A stretch of DNA of 61,008 bases from Branchiostoma floridae (Eukaryota; Chordata; Leptocardii; Amphioxiformes; Branchiostomatidae). Below the pieces are notes generated by a model. The model did not search any database. It worked only from the letters and a program-made list of their open reading frames with translations, and was not told the DNA's origin. The stretch is taken from the NCBI RefSeq assembly GCF_000003815.2, contig NC_049997.1, positions 7,124,612 to 7,185,619 on the forward strand. The letters are read 5' to 3'. Both the position numbers and the translations under genes were made by a program. This document shows, piece after piece, positions 12,101-26,100 of this stretch; position 1 is the first letter of the stretch; each line of letters opens with the position of its first letter.

Positions 12101-15100
12101 TATTTGTTATAAGTCATATTAAATCCCGAGACTCTTACTGAGCATGTTTGTTATAGACTTCATCAGACTGCCTCCAGTTCGGCGGGGATACTCTTTAATT
12201 AGCCTGTGTTTACACCAACCCTTCGCTGGCTGGGGTTAATGACCTTCTCCACCTTCTAGGTCATTGACTTCCAATGTTTCCATTGTATGATACGGATATA
12301 TTTGAATGTAAGTTCATCTGTGACGGTAGTCAACATAATGTTACAACTTTAAGACCTTATATCCGTACACAAAATCAAGTGCTTACAAACAAGCTCTCGA
12401 TCAGCCCTTTGACCCTTATCAAGTTCAAATGACCCAAAATGGCCTTAGTCACACATCCGGACCGTAAGTGTGACGTCAGCAACGGGTCAAAGGTATCAGT
12501 CGGTGGCAGTCGGTATCGAGCCCCGGTACGGATACGGCTATAACGTTATATACACTATATCAATATTGTATATGCACACAAGGGATGTGTCCGATATGAG
12601 ATATCTGACCTGCGACAGATCGTAGCACGTATCGTGGAAGTGATTGACAGCAGCCTTGTAGCAGGGACGAGCGGTGATGTCACGGTGATGATTGACAAGG
12701 ATGTCCTCCGCCTGCTCCGCGTCATCCGTTGCCATGGTGACGATGTCCTTCATTTTCTGGGCAATGCTCGTCCGTAACTGTCAACCGGAAGGAAAAACAT
12801 CATTAGTAACATCCATGGAAAGAGATTTAGAAAGAATAGATCGTGTGTCGGTGGCGTTTTCTAGTTTGATATTTTCCATCTTAGCCTCCGTCACAGTCTT
12901 AGAACGTGGCTGGTTTTTTATTTTAGGGGAGGCGTTGGTTCGCGATTTTCAACGTTGGCAACGAACGTCTTCGAGAGGTGGCAAATTCCCTTCCTCGGCA
13001 AACTCCCTTGCTCGGCAAACTCCCTTCTTCGGCAAACTCCCTTCCTCGTCAAAACTCCCTTTCTCGGCAAACTCCATTCCCCGGCATAAGAAAACCTAGC
13101 TAACGTTAAAAATCGCGAACCACCGCACCACACTAAAATAAAAACCGGCCCCGTTAGAGGATCGCCACGGAGGCTATTTTAACCTCAAGAACACACTTAT
13201 CAGAATTTCTATAGATCTAAGAAATAGATTCCACGTATTTTCTGTCATAGACTTACGGGATTGTGCATGAACTTCATTCAGCTGGGAGCGTAAAAATGCA
13301 CTGGGTTCCTTTCCGCACACATTGACATTGGTTTCCTATCCGTTGTTGTTGTACAGAACAAGTACACGTAATACACCATTGAAACTACGGCCAAAGAATA
13401 CTATTCGTATTCAGAGGACCCAGAGAATGTGGCCTATGTGGACAGGTGTTTCTACAGACAGGATTCTCGATGCTTGTGTTAATGGCACCGCCAAAAGTGG
13501 TCACGTTGACCAGATGGTTCTTATGTAGAGGTGATCTCTAGTACAGGTTTCACTGTATATCAATGGCCAAGTGGTCTTTATATAAAGATAGTTACTTTTA
13601 CAGGTTTGACTGTACTTAAACCTTGTATTATTTTACTGACGCTGAGTTCGTCCTTAAGTTTTGACTGTATATAGATGGCCAGGTGGTCATTTCTACAGGT
13701 TTGACTGTATATAAAAAGGAAAGGTATTGCTTAGGTACAGATGATGGTTACTTGTACAGGCTTGACTGTGCTTAAACCTTGTATTATTTTACTGACGTTG
13801 AGTTCGCCCTTACGTTTTGACTGTATATCAATGGCCAGGTGGTGGTGTGTTACGGCAAACGGCGGTTATACCGGCGATATAGATACAGATACAGGTGGTC
13901 CTTGTGTACAGATAACGGATACTTTACAGGTTTGACGGTGCTTAAATCTTGTATTATTTACGTTGAGTTCGTCCTTGAGCTCGGCCAGCACGGTCTGCCT
14001 CTCCTCGTCCGTTTCTGCGGTCTCCAGACGGAGGTTCAGGATGGCGAGGGGAACGTCGGGGGAAGGGATGGCGTCATGCTGAAAAACAATACATTGTGTT
14101 ATGAAATAACGTCAAAGTACATGGCATGCTGACCTGGAAATATAACATAGCGAAAATAAACTGACAAGATTATGTAGAATAGCATGAAATTGCCCAAAGT
14201 TTTGAAATTGTCTCTGCATGAATGGTCATGGCAGAGAAATGCAGTTTGAAAATAGAAATAGAAGAGGTGAGATCCTTCGTCTTCGACTGTCTCAGGAAAT
14301 TTAAAAGAAGTTAAACCCATCAAGTTACAGTTTAGAGTTAGCTTTTAGACTAGAGTAGACATATTCTATACTGTTCTACACTGTTTGTTTGTCCCCTTTT
14401 ATGTTTATTAGCCCTCGGGCAAGACATTGCAATAAACTATTACTAACTAGAGTTCGGCGACCTCATACCTCCATGAAAATTTAGAGCTTTCGTAACTTTC
14501 ATGCAATTGACTAACACATTAACATAATTTATGCATGGTGTTGTTCATCATTGACTAACGTACACATGTCACAGTTATAAAATTCCCATTATTAATCATA
14601 AAGCGGTTTTGCAATTTTTACATAAATTATGCAAATAAGTTCCTCATTACCATATTTGATATCTGCTTATATTCCACCTATCGTAATTAACATGTGTTAC
14701 ATGTATTGAGGTCCAGTTATTGAAAACAATGGAACTATACAATTTCCTCATTAATTATGCAAATTAAGTCCTCATTTGCATAACATGTATATCATTATGA
14801 ACATCTTTGCCTAAGCTACCCGCATGCCTAAAATGCAGGCAATCCGTCGTTTCTTTCTGCAGTTATCCTCTTTGGAGTGTCTTGACAAAAACACCCATGC
14901 AGTTCCACAGTTAAATATTAGGGGGCTGAAACTTGCCCCACTTTTTCATGACACCAAAAGCTATCTACCACCAAAATATCAAGACCATAGCATGTCTGGA
15001 ACAAGAGATACATTGAAAAAACTGCTATGATAGAATATTCTCATTAATTATGCAAATGTACTCCTGTTTTGCATAATTAGTATCTTATCTTGTAAAACAT

Positions 15101-18100
15101 TGTCTAAGGTACCTACATACCAAAAATGATGAAAATCCGTTGTTCCCTTCTTGAGTTATCGTCTTCAGAAGTTTTTGACAAAAATGCCCCTGCTTTCCCA
15201 AAACTAGACGCTAGGGGGCCCAAACTTATGTCACTTATTTCTGAGCACAAGAGCTATCTAACACTTCAAAATCGTGACCATAGCTTGCTCAGAACACAAG
15301 ATAGCAAACCCGGAAGTTGCGCTGCAGTACCAAGGGAAGCCGCTAGGGGAACCAAAATCTAATCATTTCCAGCTTTCATCACACCCTACCAACACACCAA
15401 GTATGAAACCAATCCACCAAGCCGTTCTTGAGTTATCTTGTTTACACACAGACAGACAGACACACAGACACACAGACAAACACAGGGTAAACTAGAGTTC
15501 GGCGACCTCATACCTCCATGAAAATTTAGAGCTTTCGTAAATTTCATGCAATTGACTAACACATTAACATAATTTATGCATGGTATTGTTCATCATTGAC
15601 TAACGTACACATGTCACAATTATAAAATTCCCATTATTAATCATAAAGCGGTTTTGCAATTTTTACATAAATTATGCAAATAAGTTCCTCATTACCATAT
15701 TTGGTATCTGCTTATATTCCACCTATCATAATTAACATGTGTTACATTTACTGAAGTCCAATTATTGAAAACAATGGAATTATACAATTTCCTCATTAAT
15801 TATGCAAATTAAGTCCTCATTTGCATAACATGTATATCATTATGAACATCTTTGCCTAAGGTACCCGCATGCCTAATATGATGCCAATCCATCAATCCTT
15901 TCTGCAGTTATCCTCTTTAGAATGTCTTGACAAAAACGCCCCTGCAGTTCCGAAATTAAATGTTAGGGGGCTAAAACCTGCCCCACTTTGTCATGACACT
16001 GCAAGCTATCTACCAGCCAAATGTCAAGACCATATCACATCCAGGACAAGAGATACATTGAAAAAACTGCCATGATATAATATCCTCATTAATTATGCAA
16101 ATGTACTCCTATTTTGCATAATTACTATTTAATCTTGTACAACATTGTCTAAGGTACCTACATACCAAAAATCATGAAAATCCGTTGTTCCCTTCTTGAG
16201 TTATCCTCGTCAGACGTTTTTGACCAAAATGCCCCTGCTATCCCCAAACTAGACGCCAGGGGGCCCAAAGTTACGTCATTTTTTCCTGAGCACAAGAGCT
16301 ATCTAATACTTAAAAATCTTGACCATAGCATGTTCAGAACACCGAGATAGCAAAACCGGAAGTTGGGCTGCAGTACCAAGGTCACACACCAGGGGGCCCA
16401 AAATTGACCTTGACCTTCGTCTTCCCAACCCCTACCCACATACCAAATATCATCGTAGTCCATCAAGAGGTTCTCAAGTTATGATGACCACAAATATGCG
16501 GACACACAGACACACACACAGACACACACACACACAGACACACACACAGACACACTCAAAACTATACCTCCATTTTTTCATGGAGGTAAATATAACCTCC
16601 ATGACATTTCATGGAGGTAATAATGGACTACGACGTTACTTACCGGGACCTGCCTGTAGGGTGGCAGGGCGACTGACGGGTAGTTGTGATTATCACGTTA
16701 CTTACCGGGACCGGCCTGTAGGGTGGCAGGGTGACTGACGGGTAGTTGTGATTATCACGTTACTTACCGGGACCTGTCTGTAGGGTGGCAGGGTGACTGA
16801 CGGGTAGTTGTAACGATCACGTTACTTACCGGGACCTGCCTGTAAGGTGGCAGGGTGACTGACGGGTAGTTGTAACGATCACGTTACTTACCGGGACCTG
16901 CCTGTAAGGTGGCAGGGTGACTGACGGGTAGTTGTGACTATCACGTTACTTACCGGGACCTGCCTGTAGGGTGGCAGGGTGACTGACGGGTAGTTGTGAC
17001 TATCACGTTACTTACCGGGACCTGTCTGTAGGGTGGCAGGGTGACTGACGGGTAGTTGATGGTTCCCTGGTACTGTCCAATGATGTCATTCTTTATGTTC
17101 TACACAAAGATGAAGATTATTAATCATTCGACAGGAAAACAAGCGAATACGCAAAATAACAAATCTCGAATGAGGAATCATTGACATTCTTCAAGTTGCA
17201 ACTTTGTGTATGTATGTATGTATGTATGTTCCATTGTGTAGTGTAATTGATCCCCAATATTTTGTCCATTTTCTGTGTCAAGGACACTTGTTATGTTTAG
17301 TTTATTACTGCATGCATGAATTGTATCCAATGATTAAACGACTATCGTGCCATGTTTACTCCAAGCATGAGTTTTACAGTTGACGACGTCAAACTTGAGC
17401 CAACAGTTGATGACGTCGACCATGAGCCCAACAGTAAGTTGTACGTAGTCACCACAGATTGATGACGTACTCACCATGTCGCCATACTCCTGCACGTGAC
17501 TCCGGTTGGTCAGCATCTTCACCTTCTCAAACTGCTGCTGTAGGGTCTCCTTCTGAACGCTTTCCTAATAAGGACAAAAAAGTGCTCACGTCACGTATCC
17601 GCAAGATCACGTGTTAATAAGATCAAGTGTCTGTAACTCTCGCGAGTTTGTGTTCTGATGTTGTTGATCTGTATTGTTCCTGAAGAAGGCGACAGTGGTC
17701 GTTAAAAATTTGATCCGTGTATATCTTTATGTTGGAAGATGATTACAATCAACACAGATGAGATTCACTATAAGGGCAAAAAGTGCCATCCTGTTTTAAA
17801 GTGTTACCGTTCAAAGAATAACATGAAAAGAAGGGCATGTCTTTGGTGGTGATTTATACGCTTTTTTGCGTGCTTTATACAAATATATGGACTCGAATGA
17901 CATCCTGGAATCTGTAATAGAGCCACCAGATACGAACTTAACAAGCTTGACTGCAACATCTGTTTCAAAATAAATGGGTGATGGCCTTGGTACTGAAAGC
18001 CGGTCTAAGGCACATGTGATGCTTGTTTTGAGGTCGTCATTTGGTATTTTGAGACTCGGAGCAGTTTAGGGGACAATACTAATGCTTTTGATGTGTTTTT

Positions 18101-21100
18101 TAAATACAGGCATCATATTGGTTAATACAATAAAGTGGACAAAGGTCTCATTTTCAGCAAAAAAACTGTTGCCACGAACAGATCCAGTTTTCTCCCCCCC
18201 CCCCCCACACACACACAAAAATAATGACTGTTATTTACCACGTCTGTGTCCTCCATCCAGTTGACGCTGTACAGATCACCCAGGAACGTCTTACGTGTCT
18301 TGTCCATGTAGCAGGCGTAGGACGACTCCTTACCGTTAGCAGCGGTGGTGGCGAAAACTTGACAAGGAGAAGAAAAACGACAGTTAGGCTTGGGTCACAT
18401 TTCCAAACCGGGGCCCGGCCGCGATTTTTTAAGAAACGAAAAATTAAAATGTATACCTAGAAATATACACAAATCATGGCCACGAATCTTATTTTTAAAT
18501 TGTGTGTAATTTGATGCCTTTTATATCATTCTTCTCGCTCATGAAAGCTGCCCGACTGGGCCCCGGTTTAGAAATGTGACCTAAGCTATAAGCCTTAACT
18601 AAAAAGGCAATATTGCTGATGTATTCCATTACACAGCACTAATGTGCTTACCTGTTAAAGACTGAAATATGTACGACCAGGTAGCATTAGAACAGAATAA
18701 TATGGTATAAAAGGCACCAAAACACACAAAACGTGAAAAGAAGATATAGAAAGGGCATAGTGTGTGTTTACTTCTAGGTATACAGCCTAAGTAAGTAACA
18801 CAGCCTAAAACAGCCCGGCGGGGCCCCGGTTTGGAAATGTGATATAGATCTTATTGGACCTAATTAAAGTTGCCTTTTCTCTGGTTGGCATTCGATGCTT
18901 TAGACATGTAAGGAACGGATAGTTGTTCACAAGGAAAGGTCAGATGTAAACCTTCTGTAATACGACGTCTTTGATACCTCTACAAGGTTTCAAAGGACTT
19001 AACATAGGGCAATTTACTATATCTGCTTGAGGCTAAATGGACAGGCGATAGGTACTGGTTATCATTATCTTAAATGTCAGGGCCACAGTTGCCATGGAAA
19101 CTGACGCATTTTGAAAACACTAACACCGTATCCACCGTCAAAACGTACGGATGCAGAACTAAAAACATAAAGATGCAAATTTATGACGGACGTGTTGTCG
19201 CTCTCTTATTGGTCGAACCGCTAATTACCACACTGTCATGAACTGTATTGGTTGATTAAGGACTTCGCCACTGAATGCACGAAAATACACAATCCATGGC
19301 ATGTGTTTGTGAGCGCAAGACTCAATTGCTAGTTAACGCACGCGGAAAAGTACACTGAAAAGATAAATTTAGGTAGGCTCGCAGTCTTCGTGATTACGCA
19401 GTGGCAGTTGTTATTCGCTACGTTTAGGACACGTACGGCATCGGAGGACGGAGCCCATCCCTCTCCTTCCACCGCCTTTTATCTCGCAAACCGAAGTCAG
19501 GTGCCCATTCTTACACCAGGTAGAGTGAGGAAAGTCGGGTAAATTTCCTTTCTCGAGGATACAACGTCTATTCGGAATTGCCAGGAGCCGACGCGGTGAA
19601 CTCTCGATCTCGCCATTCGACGCCACCGTGCAGCCTCCACCAGGCCTTCCTACGGGGGTGCGGGGATCGTGGAATTCAGGAAAAAATCGGAAAAATGGCC
19701 AGGTTAGTCAGTTCACGCTAACATTCATGTTTCCCCTCCGGAGAGCCTGTAGTGTCTCCGTACGCTGCGCGGCCGACCAACTCGTCTGGTAGCAAAACTC
19801 TCCTGACAATTTTTTTCTTCCTATAATAGCCAGCGTAGTGAGTCTGGTAGAGACTTTTAAGCCACCGTGTTCGTGGTGGAAAGACAGATAGCCAAATACA
19901 GTAAGCTGACGTGTGTGAACCCAAGATGGAGACCAACGCATCAAATGCCACCATCTATTCATCTGTCGCCGAGGAGACAATCCTCGACCCTTTAGACTGT
20001 TACTACTTGTGGCTTGAAAGAAATCTAACCTACGACGAGGCCAACGAGCGCTGTTCCGTGTACGGCCGCAATCCGCTCAGTGGTACGGAAGTTAACAAGG
20101 TGTGTATGGGCCTCTTAGGGTCGCTCGTTGTCCTATCCAACTTCATTGTACTCTTGGGAATACTGGGAACGAAACAGCTACGAAAGGCCTTGTACTATTA
20201 CATAGCGAACCTTGCTGTTGCCGATCTTGTGGGAGCCGTCATCTGTCTGTACGTAGCGTCCAGACCGGACACTTCAAGTCTGTGGGAGAGACTGAGTGTA
20301 AGAACGTTCGTAGCCCAGGCGATGGTCCTGTCCACCAGCGCACTAACTCTACTGTCCATAGACCGCTACGTCTCTATCATACACCCAGTCGTGTACCATA
20401 ACAAGGTGAGCGGACGCCAGGCGTGTGTAGTCATCCTGACGTCTTGGATTGTGATTCTTCTTGTAACCCTCTCGCCGCTCATGGGTTGGAACTGTTTAGA
20501 GAAAGACTATGCCTTCAGTGCTAGGTGTGCCAGCTATCTGACACTGGACTATATCATTTTAGTCGTCACTATATCACTCTTACTCGTGTGCGTCACGCTG
20601 TGGGCGAACATCCACATCTACCGCGCGATCAAGCGACTGCTGAACAGAAACCCCGGCGGGCAACGATTGGCTGCAAGCCGACGGGACATGAGCGCCAGCG
20701 CGGTGGACAACGGGCCACAACCTGGACCGTCCAAACGGCTGGATAACCCGTCGACACTCGGCGGACCACGTGCGACTGAACTCCGCCGGGAAGAAAGCAG
20801 CAGCACGTTGGACGACGAGCCACAACCTTGGCCGTCCAAACGACCGCACAACCCGTCGGCAATCGGCGGTACACGGGCGGCAGGACTCCGCCGGGACGCA
20901 AGCAGCAGCACGTTGGATGACGACCCACGACCTGGACCGTCCAAACGACCGGACAACCCATCGGCACTCGGCGGGCCACGTGAGATTGGACTCCGCCGGA
21001 ACGCAAGCAGCAGCGCAGTGGGCACCGACCCACGACCTGGACCGTCCAACCGGTCGGATGTCCCACCGTCGCCACGGCCGCCGCCTAACAACCAACATAA

Positions 21101-23109
21101 AATCCAAAAGACGATAGCAGTGACAACAGTCGTGTTCATAGCGTTTGTGTCCTGGTTGTTGTTCTTCGTGTTTGTTGGCGCCCATCGCATCTGTGAGGCT
21201 TACCGCAGCACTTGTGCTGTCCGCGGTATCGCCCAGTGGGCGGTGCTGATAGCGTTCCTAAACTCTTTAGTCAATCCAATAGTTCACGGTCTCCGGGTGC
21301 CCGCGCTCAAAATAGCGGTGCTGGCAAAATTCAACACCGTCAGAGAGGCGTTTTTGGCAGTGTTGAGGCGAAATCGGGTGGACACTGTGAATCAAGATGG
21401 ACAAGACGACGACAGGGGACCGACCAGCGTTATACGCAGCTCTCGACATGCGGGCCATCGTGTCGAAGTTTCTGTGGAAATCAGGACGCCAACGCCAAAC
21501 CGCGAAGACGGAAGGAAAACGCAACGTAGCGCCGACGGTCAGCATCTTCGCGTACCTGGACGACCAAGAACACTCGCTTTACCTGTTGTGGACTGACCGA
21601 AACTGTTGTTATTGAAGTGGCTGTACCGTCATGTCAAACATCATGAATTTTATTCAGGTATGGAGAATCTCCCCATCTATACCTAGATTTTATACAAATG
21701 TGTAAATGTACGGTGTATTTTGAGTCTAGCATACATGTGTCAATCGATGGGATTTAATATCCAGGCAGATTTACCGGTGCCATAAGATAATGTCAAAGCT
21801 GGCCAATATAGCCGGTCAAAGGGAGTCAGCCGGGCGCCGGGATGTAAGATTATATAGTAGGCTTGCTTTAAGGAGGCTGTGATGTCGAAGCAAAGCTTGC
21901 GTCAGTCCACTAACCGGTGCCATAAGATAATATCAAAGCTGGCCAATGTGTACAGTCGGCCAAAGGGAGTCGCCGGGCACTGGCATGTAAGACAATATAG
22001 TAGACTTGTTAGAGGCTGTGATGTTTAAGCCAGGATCCTTGATTTCTAGTATTTCCTTCATATCCTTGTATTTACTATTTGACGATAATTAAACAGTATT
22101 GAATGTACTTCCAGCGTTGGTGTTGTATCGAGTGTTTGATAGGCGATTACGCTCAAACGTTATTAGTGATATAACTGATCCCTCGTTTGAAAGTGCGCGG
22201 TGTTAATTTCCTTTTTCTCGGGGGGGGGGGGGGGTGCTAGTATATCGTATTTGCCACCCTACAAAACATAAGAACCTGGCCTCGATATGTTAAAAATGAA
22301 AGAAAAAAAAACACATCGCCGCTCCCAGATGGCTGTGAAGGAGGCTAACTTGCACTTGTCTAGTTATGGTTGTACGTAAAATGACCAAAGTGCTCTTAGC
22401 AACTTCATCATGGCGTTATCAATAATATCATACTACCTTCCGTCGACTTGATATCTCTGGATACCCTATTTAGCAACACAACGGATATAGGTTACCCCTG
22501 CGGATAAAGGTTAAAACTTAACGTTACACCTTAATTCGGGGAGAACAGTGGAAACAACTCACTGTTGATGTTGTCTGGAAGCATCTTGTCGAACATGGAG
22601 CCGGATTCACACGACTCCAGGTAGAACACAAGCTGAGCAATATGAACAACACTATTGGTTAGTGGTACAATGATATATCTTATATAACGGTGTTGTTAGA
22701 CAAATGAAATGATATAACGTTGCACACAAAAAATGTAGAAAGCGGTACTAAATAGAAAGTCCGAAAAAAAAGCTGAAGCCGAAGCTCTGCTTGGAGAGTA
22801 GCTTGTCCTTAAGGTGCACTTGCGTAAAGCTTGCGTCCCTGCAGGGTTCGTTCACTGCGTCTCTGTTTTGTTATTTTCTCCAATTTCTTTAATAATTCAG
22901 ATATTGCGTCATGCGTAAAAGTATGACTTAGATGACGATAAAATACACAAAAAAAGAGAAGAAAATTCGTTCTTTATCTCTGAAATTCGTCGAGTATCTT
23001 TCGAACCCCGAAGTGACGCAAACTTGACGCAAGTACAGCGAGAGTGCACCTTTACCTTATTGAACTTGTTCTCCTGGTGCATCTCCTTGAGAGTGGTGAC
23101 CAGGTCTTC

Positions 23110-23164
<55 letters not shown>

Positions 23165-26100
23165 CCTGATGAAACAGCGTGCCCTTACCTTATTGAAGTT
23201 GTTCTCCTGGTGCATCTCCTTGAGAGTGGTGACCAGGTCGTCAGCGTGCAGCATGCCCCCGTGGGCTAGTTTTAGTCTTGTCTATGTTTGTTTGTTTGTT
23301 TTTGCCTTTATTTGGTTGTTGATTTTGTTGTGTAAAGTCTTGCCCTTACCTTATTGAACTTGTTCTCTTGGTGCATCTCCTTGAGAGTGGTGACCAGGTC
23401 GTCAGCGTGCAGCATGCCCCCGTGCGGCATGGCCACGATCCCCGGGGCACCGTGATCCGTGTAGTACACAAACACGTTATCATGGGGGCCGCTGGTAGAT
23501 AAAGAGAGCGTTGAATAAGCACTAAGTATTTGTATAATACAGTAGAATCCATTTAACTGCACAACGGATTCGAAGTTCTTTTAATTGCATGGAATCCCTG
23601 AATCCCAAACCGGAGTCCAGCTAGATAAATTCGCATTGTTGCACCACCTAGATAATTGCACGAAATACGATGGAAAATGGGGTGTGCAATTGAACGGCCT
23701 CTATGGTCTATGGAAGGGCTTTAGGGTATCATTTTTTTACTACAATCCGCGATTGACTTAATGTCTACCTTTGCCTTCTTTATTTTAGAATATGATAAGT
23801 TTTAGTTGTTAACATTTCGAAATTGAATACTTACTGTCCGTGTGGGGTATCTGTAACTATATGATTTTTTTTTACTGGTAATCGTTGTTATACCAGCGCA
23901 TGCGTTCTTGGAAGTGTGAAAGAGCTTATAAGCTCACGAGGAAGACTGACCTCTCGATGACCTTCCCGCTGCCAATACCGGCCACGCCCTCCCGGTCTCC
24001 CTTCAGCACACGCAGGAAGTTCTTAGCTGTGACGTCCTAACAGGAAATGACGTACAATTGTCGAAAGTGACGTACTATCCACCTTTATGTTACAATGTTA
24101 AGACTGAATATCCGTGCACAAAATAAAGCGCGGATATAAAGTCTTAAAATTGTAACATAATGTTGACTACCGTCATAGATGAACTGACAATCAAGTACTA
24201 TCCACCTGTTACACATGCACCTACATGTGCATTATGGTATCGGTCTTTCAAGTGGAATACAAGTAAGAATATAAGTTTACTGGACTAAATTTTATTATTA
24301 CTTTAACAGTCTAGTCTCAGAACTTTGCAATTGATTCCATAATCAGGCGACGAAACCTCGTTATTACTATCACGCACTGATACCAGGAAGTATTGGCTGC
24401 ACGACCAAAGCTGCGCCACCGAAAAACGCTACGAAGAACGGAGTCAAGTTTTGGGAAATACAAAATATTAAACACTGCTGTAGTGGCAGCCGAAAAACTG
24501 GGAGCCAAAACTAAGGGGGAAGCCTAGGATTTGCATCTTATGTTCACAGACACTTCTTCGATACGGTCAGAAAAAAAAATTCCGAACCGGAACTAAGGCA
24601 AACGTCCAAAACAACATAATGCTTTGGTAAAGAGTGTGGAAAAATATAAGTGATATCCTTTTTGGTTAGATCAAGGAGGTTGAAACAGGGGACCTCCTTG
24701 GTTAGATCAGTGAAGGATGACTTACAAATCTGGTGTAGTCCTTGGGAACGCCATGGTACACGTCTTTTCCGTCGGGGTGGTTGATAATGATTCCCTTGGT
24801 TGGGTTCCTGTACAGGCAATCAATTAATCAAATGTTCTACCGATTAAGAAAACAAGGCTGAATTATAGCTTGTCATACAACCAGAACACCATGCGTCCAA
24901 GTTCAAAATCCTCCTTACATAGGAAGAATATGAAAAAAGGACTTCCACATTCAATTTGAGAATGTAAGTTATTCTATGAAATCGTCATATAGGAAATACA
25001 GTGGAAGCCGCTTATTAGGCCCATTTGCAAGCTGAGTTTTCCCGACTAACCGGCGTTCCCGATTAAAAGATGTGTCTCGAAATGACCCGAGTATATGATT
25101 CAGGTTTTGTTTGAATGGCAACATTGTTATTACCATACAACGTTACACATAACATATGAATACACCTTATTTATTGTGTTCATCATTTTTCATTCTACTA
25201 GCTGTTTAACAGGGTTGTCATGTATGGTATCTCTGCATTTTTCTGAGAATCTGACAGCTGTCAATCAAAGGTAGTAATACCTGATGTTATGTGCGAGATC
25301 GTCCGCCATCATGACGACGATCCTCTCATCCGGGATCCCGTTCCTGTGGAGGATCTGGTAGGCGTGGCACACGTCGGCCTGGGCATGGGAAAAAAATGTA
25401 CAAGTTATGGAATTTTCCCAGTGAATTGCAGTCATCTACGAAAATGTGTATAAAACATTTAAGATATCATAAAAAATTTTATCACAAACACTACCATTGA
25501 ACATGGTGGAAAACTTCTGAACTGGTACAAAGTAAGAAACTCTGAAGCTGATAGCCTGCGGTACAAGTTCTACAAAGTTGAGGAATATAGGGACAAATGC
25601 GTCCTGGGCATGAGATCTTCCGACTTTAAAACAAAAACAAATATGAACATAACGATGGGTGCCATAGACTTCCTGCAACCTATGATCCACTGCTCACTGA
25701 GTCACGTGTTCTAGGTAGGCGTGGCACACGTCGGCCTGGAGTCGGGAAAAAAGGGCACAAGCTATGGAATCTTCCCACTTTTGAAAACAAATATGAATAT
25801 CTCGCCGCAAAAGCGCCACCTACATCGGCTACATATAGCGGCGAGAAGCAGAACTCCAGTTAGAAGCTCTGAGGAAGATGTCTGACAGACATCGAAACGT
25901 CAACAGGTGAGAAAAACTGGTTGTGCAAAAGAAAATTCCTATGTCGTATGATCTACAAACCTGATGACATTATTTTCGGGAACAAATATGAAGTTTAACA
26001 CACGTCGCTGAAGATTAGACATCCAGGTAAAAAGATATGCCCCAAAAGCAGTTACTCAAGCAACTGGATATGGTTTTGGAAATGATTTTCTGGACAGACT

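Noticed and set aside
14447-16620. CRISPR-like or phage-like repeat array
   Set aside because: The repeats are kilobase-scale eukaryotic tandem copies, and the genome is clearly intron-bearing.
20580-21190. Long minus-strand open frames over GPCR 2 (up to about 200 codons)
   Set aside because: They are antisense shadows of the GC-rich in-frame 105-bp repeat; the plus-strand frame carries the receptor.
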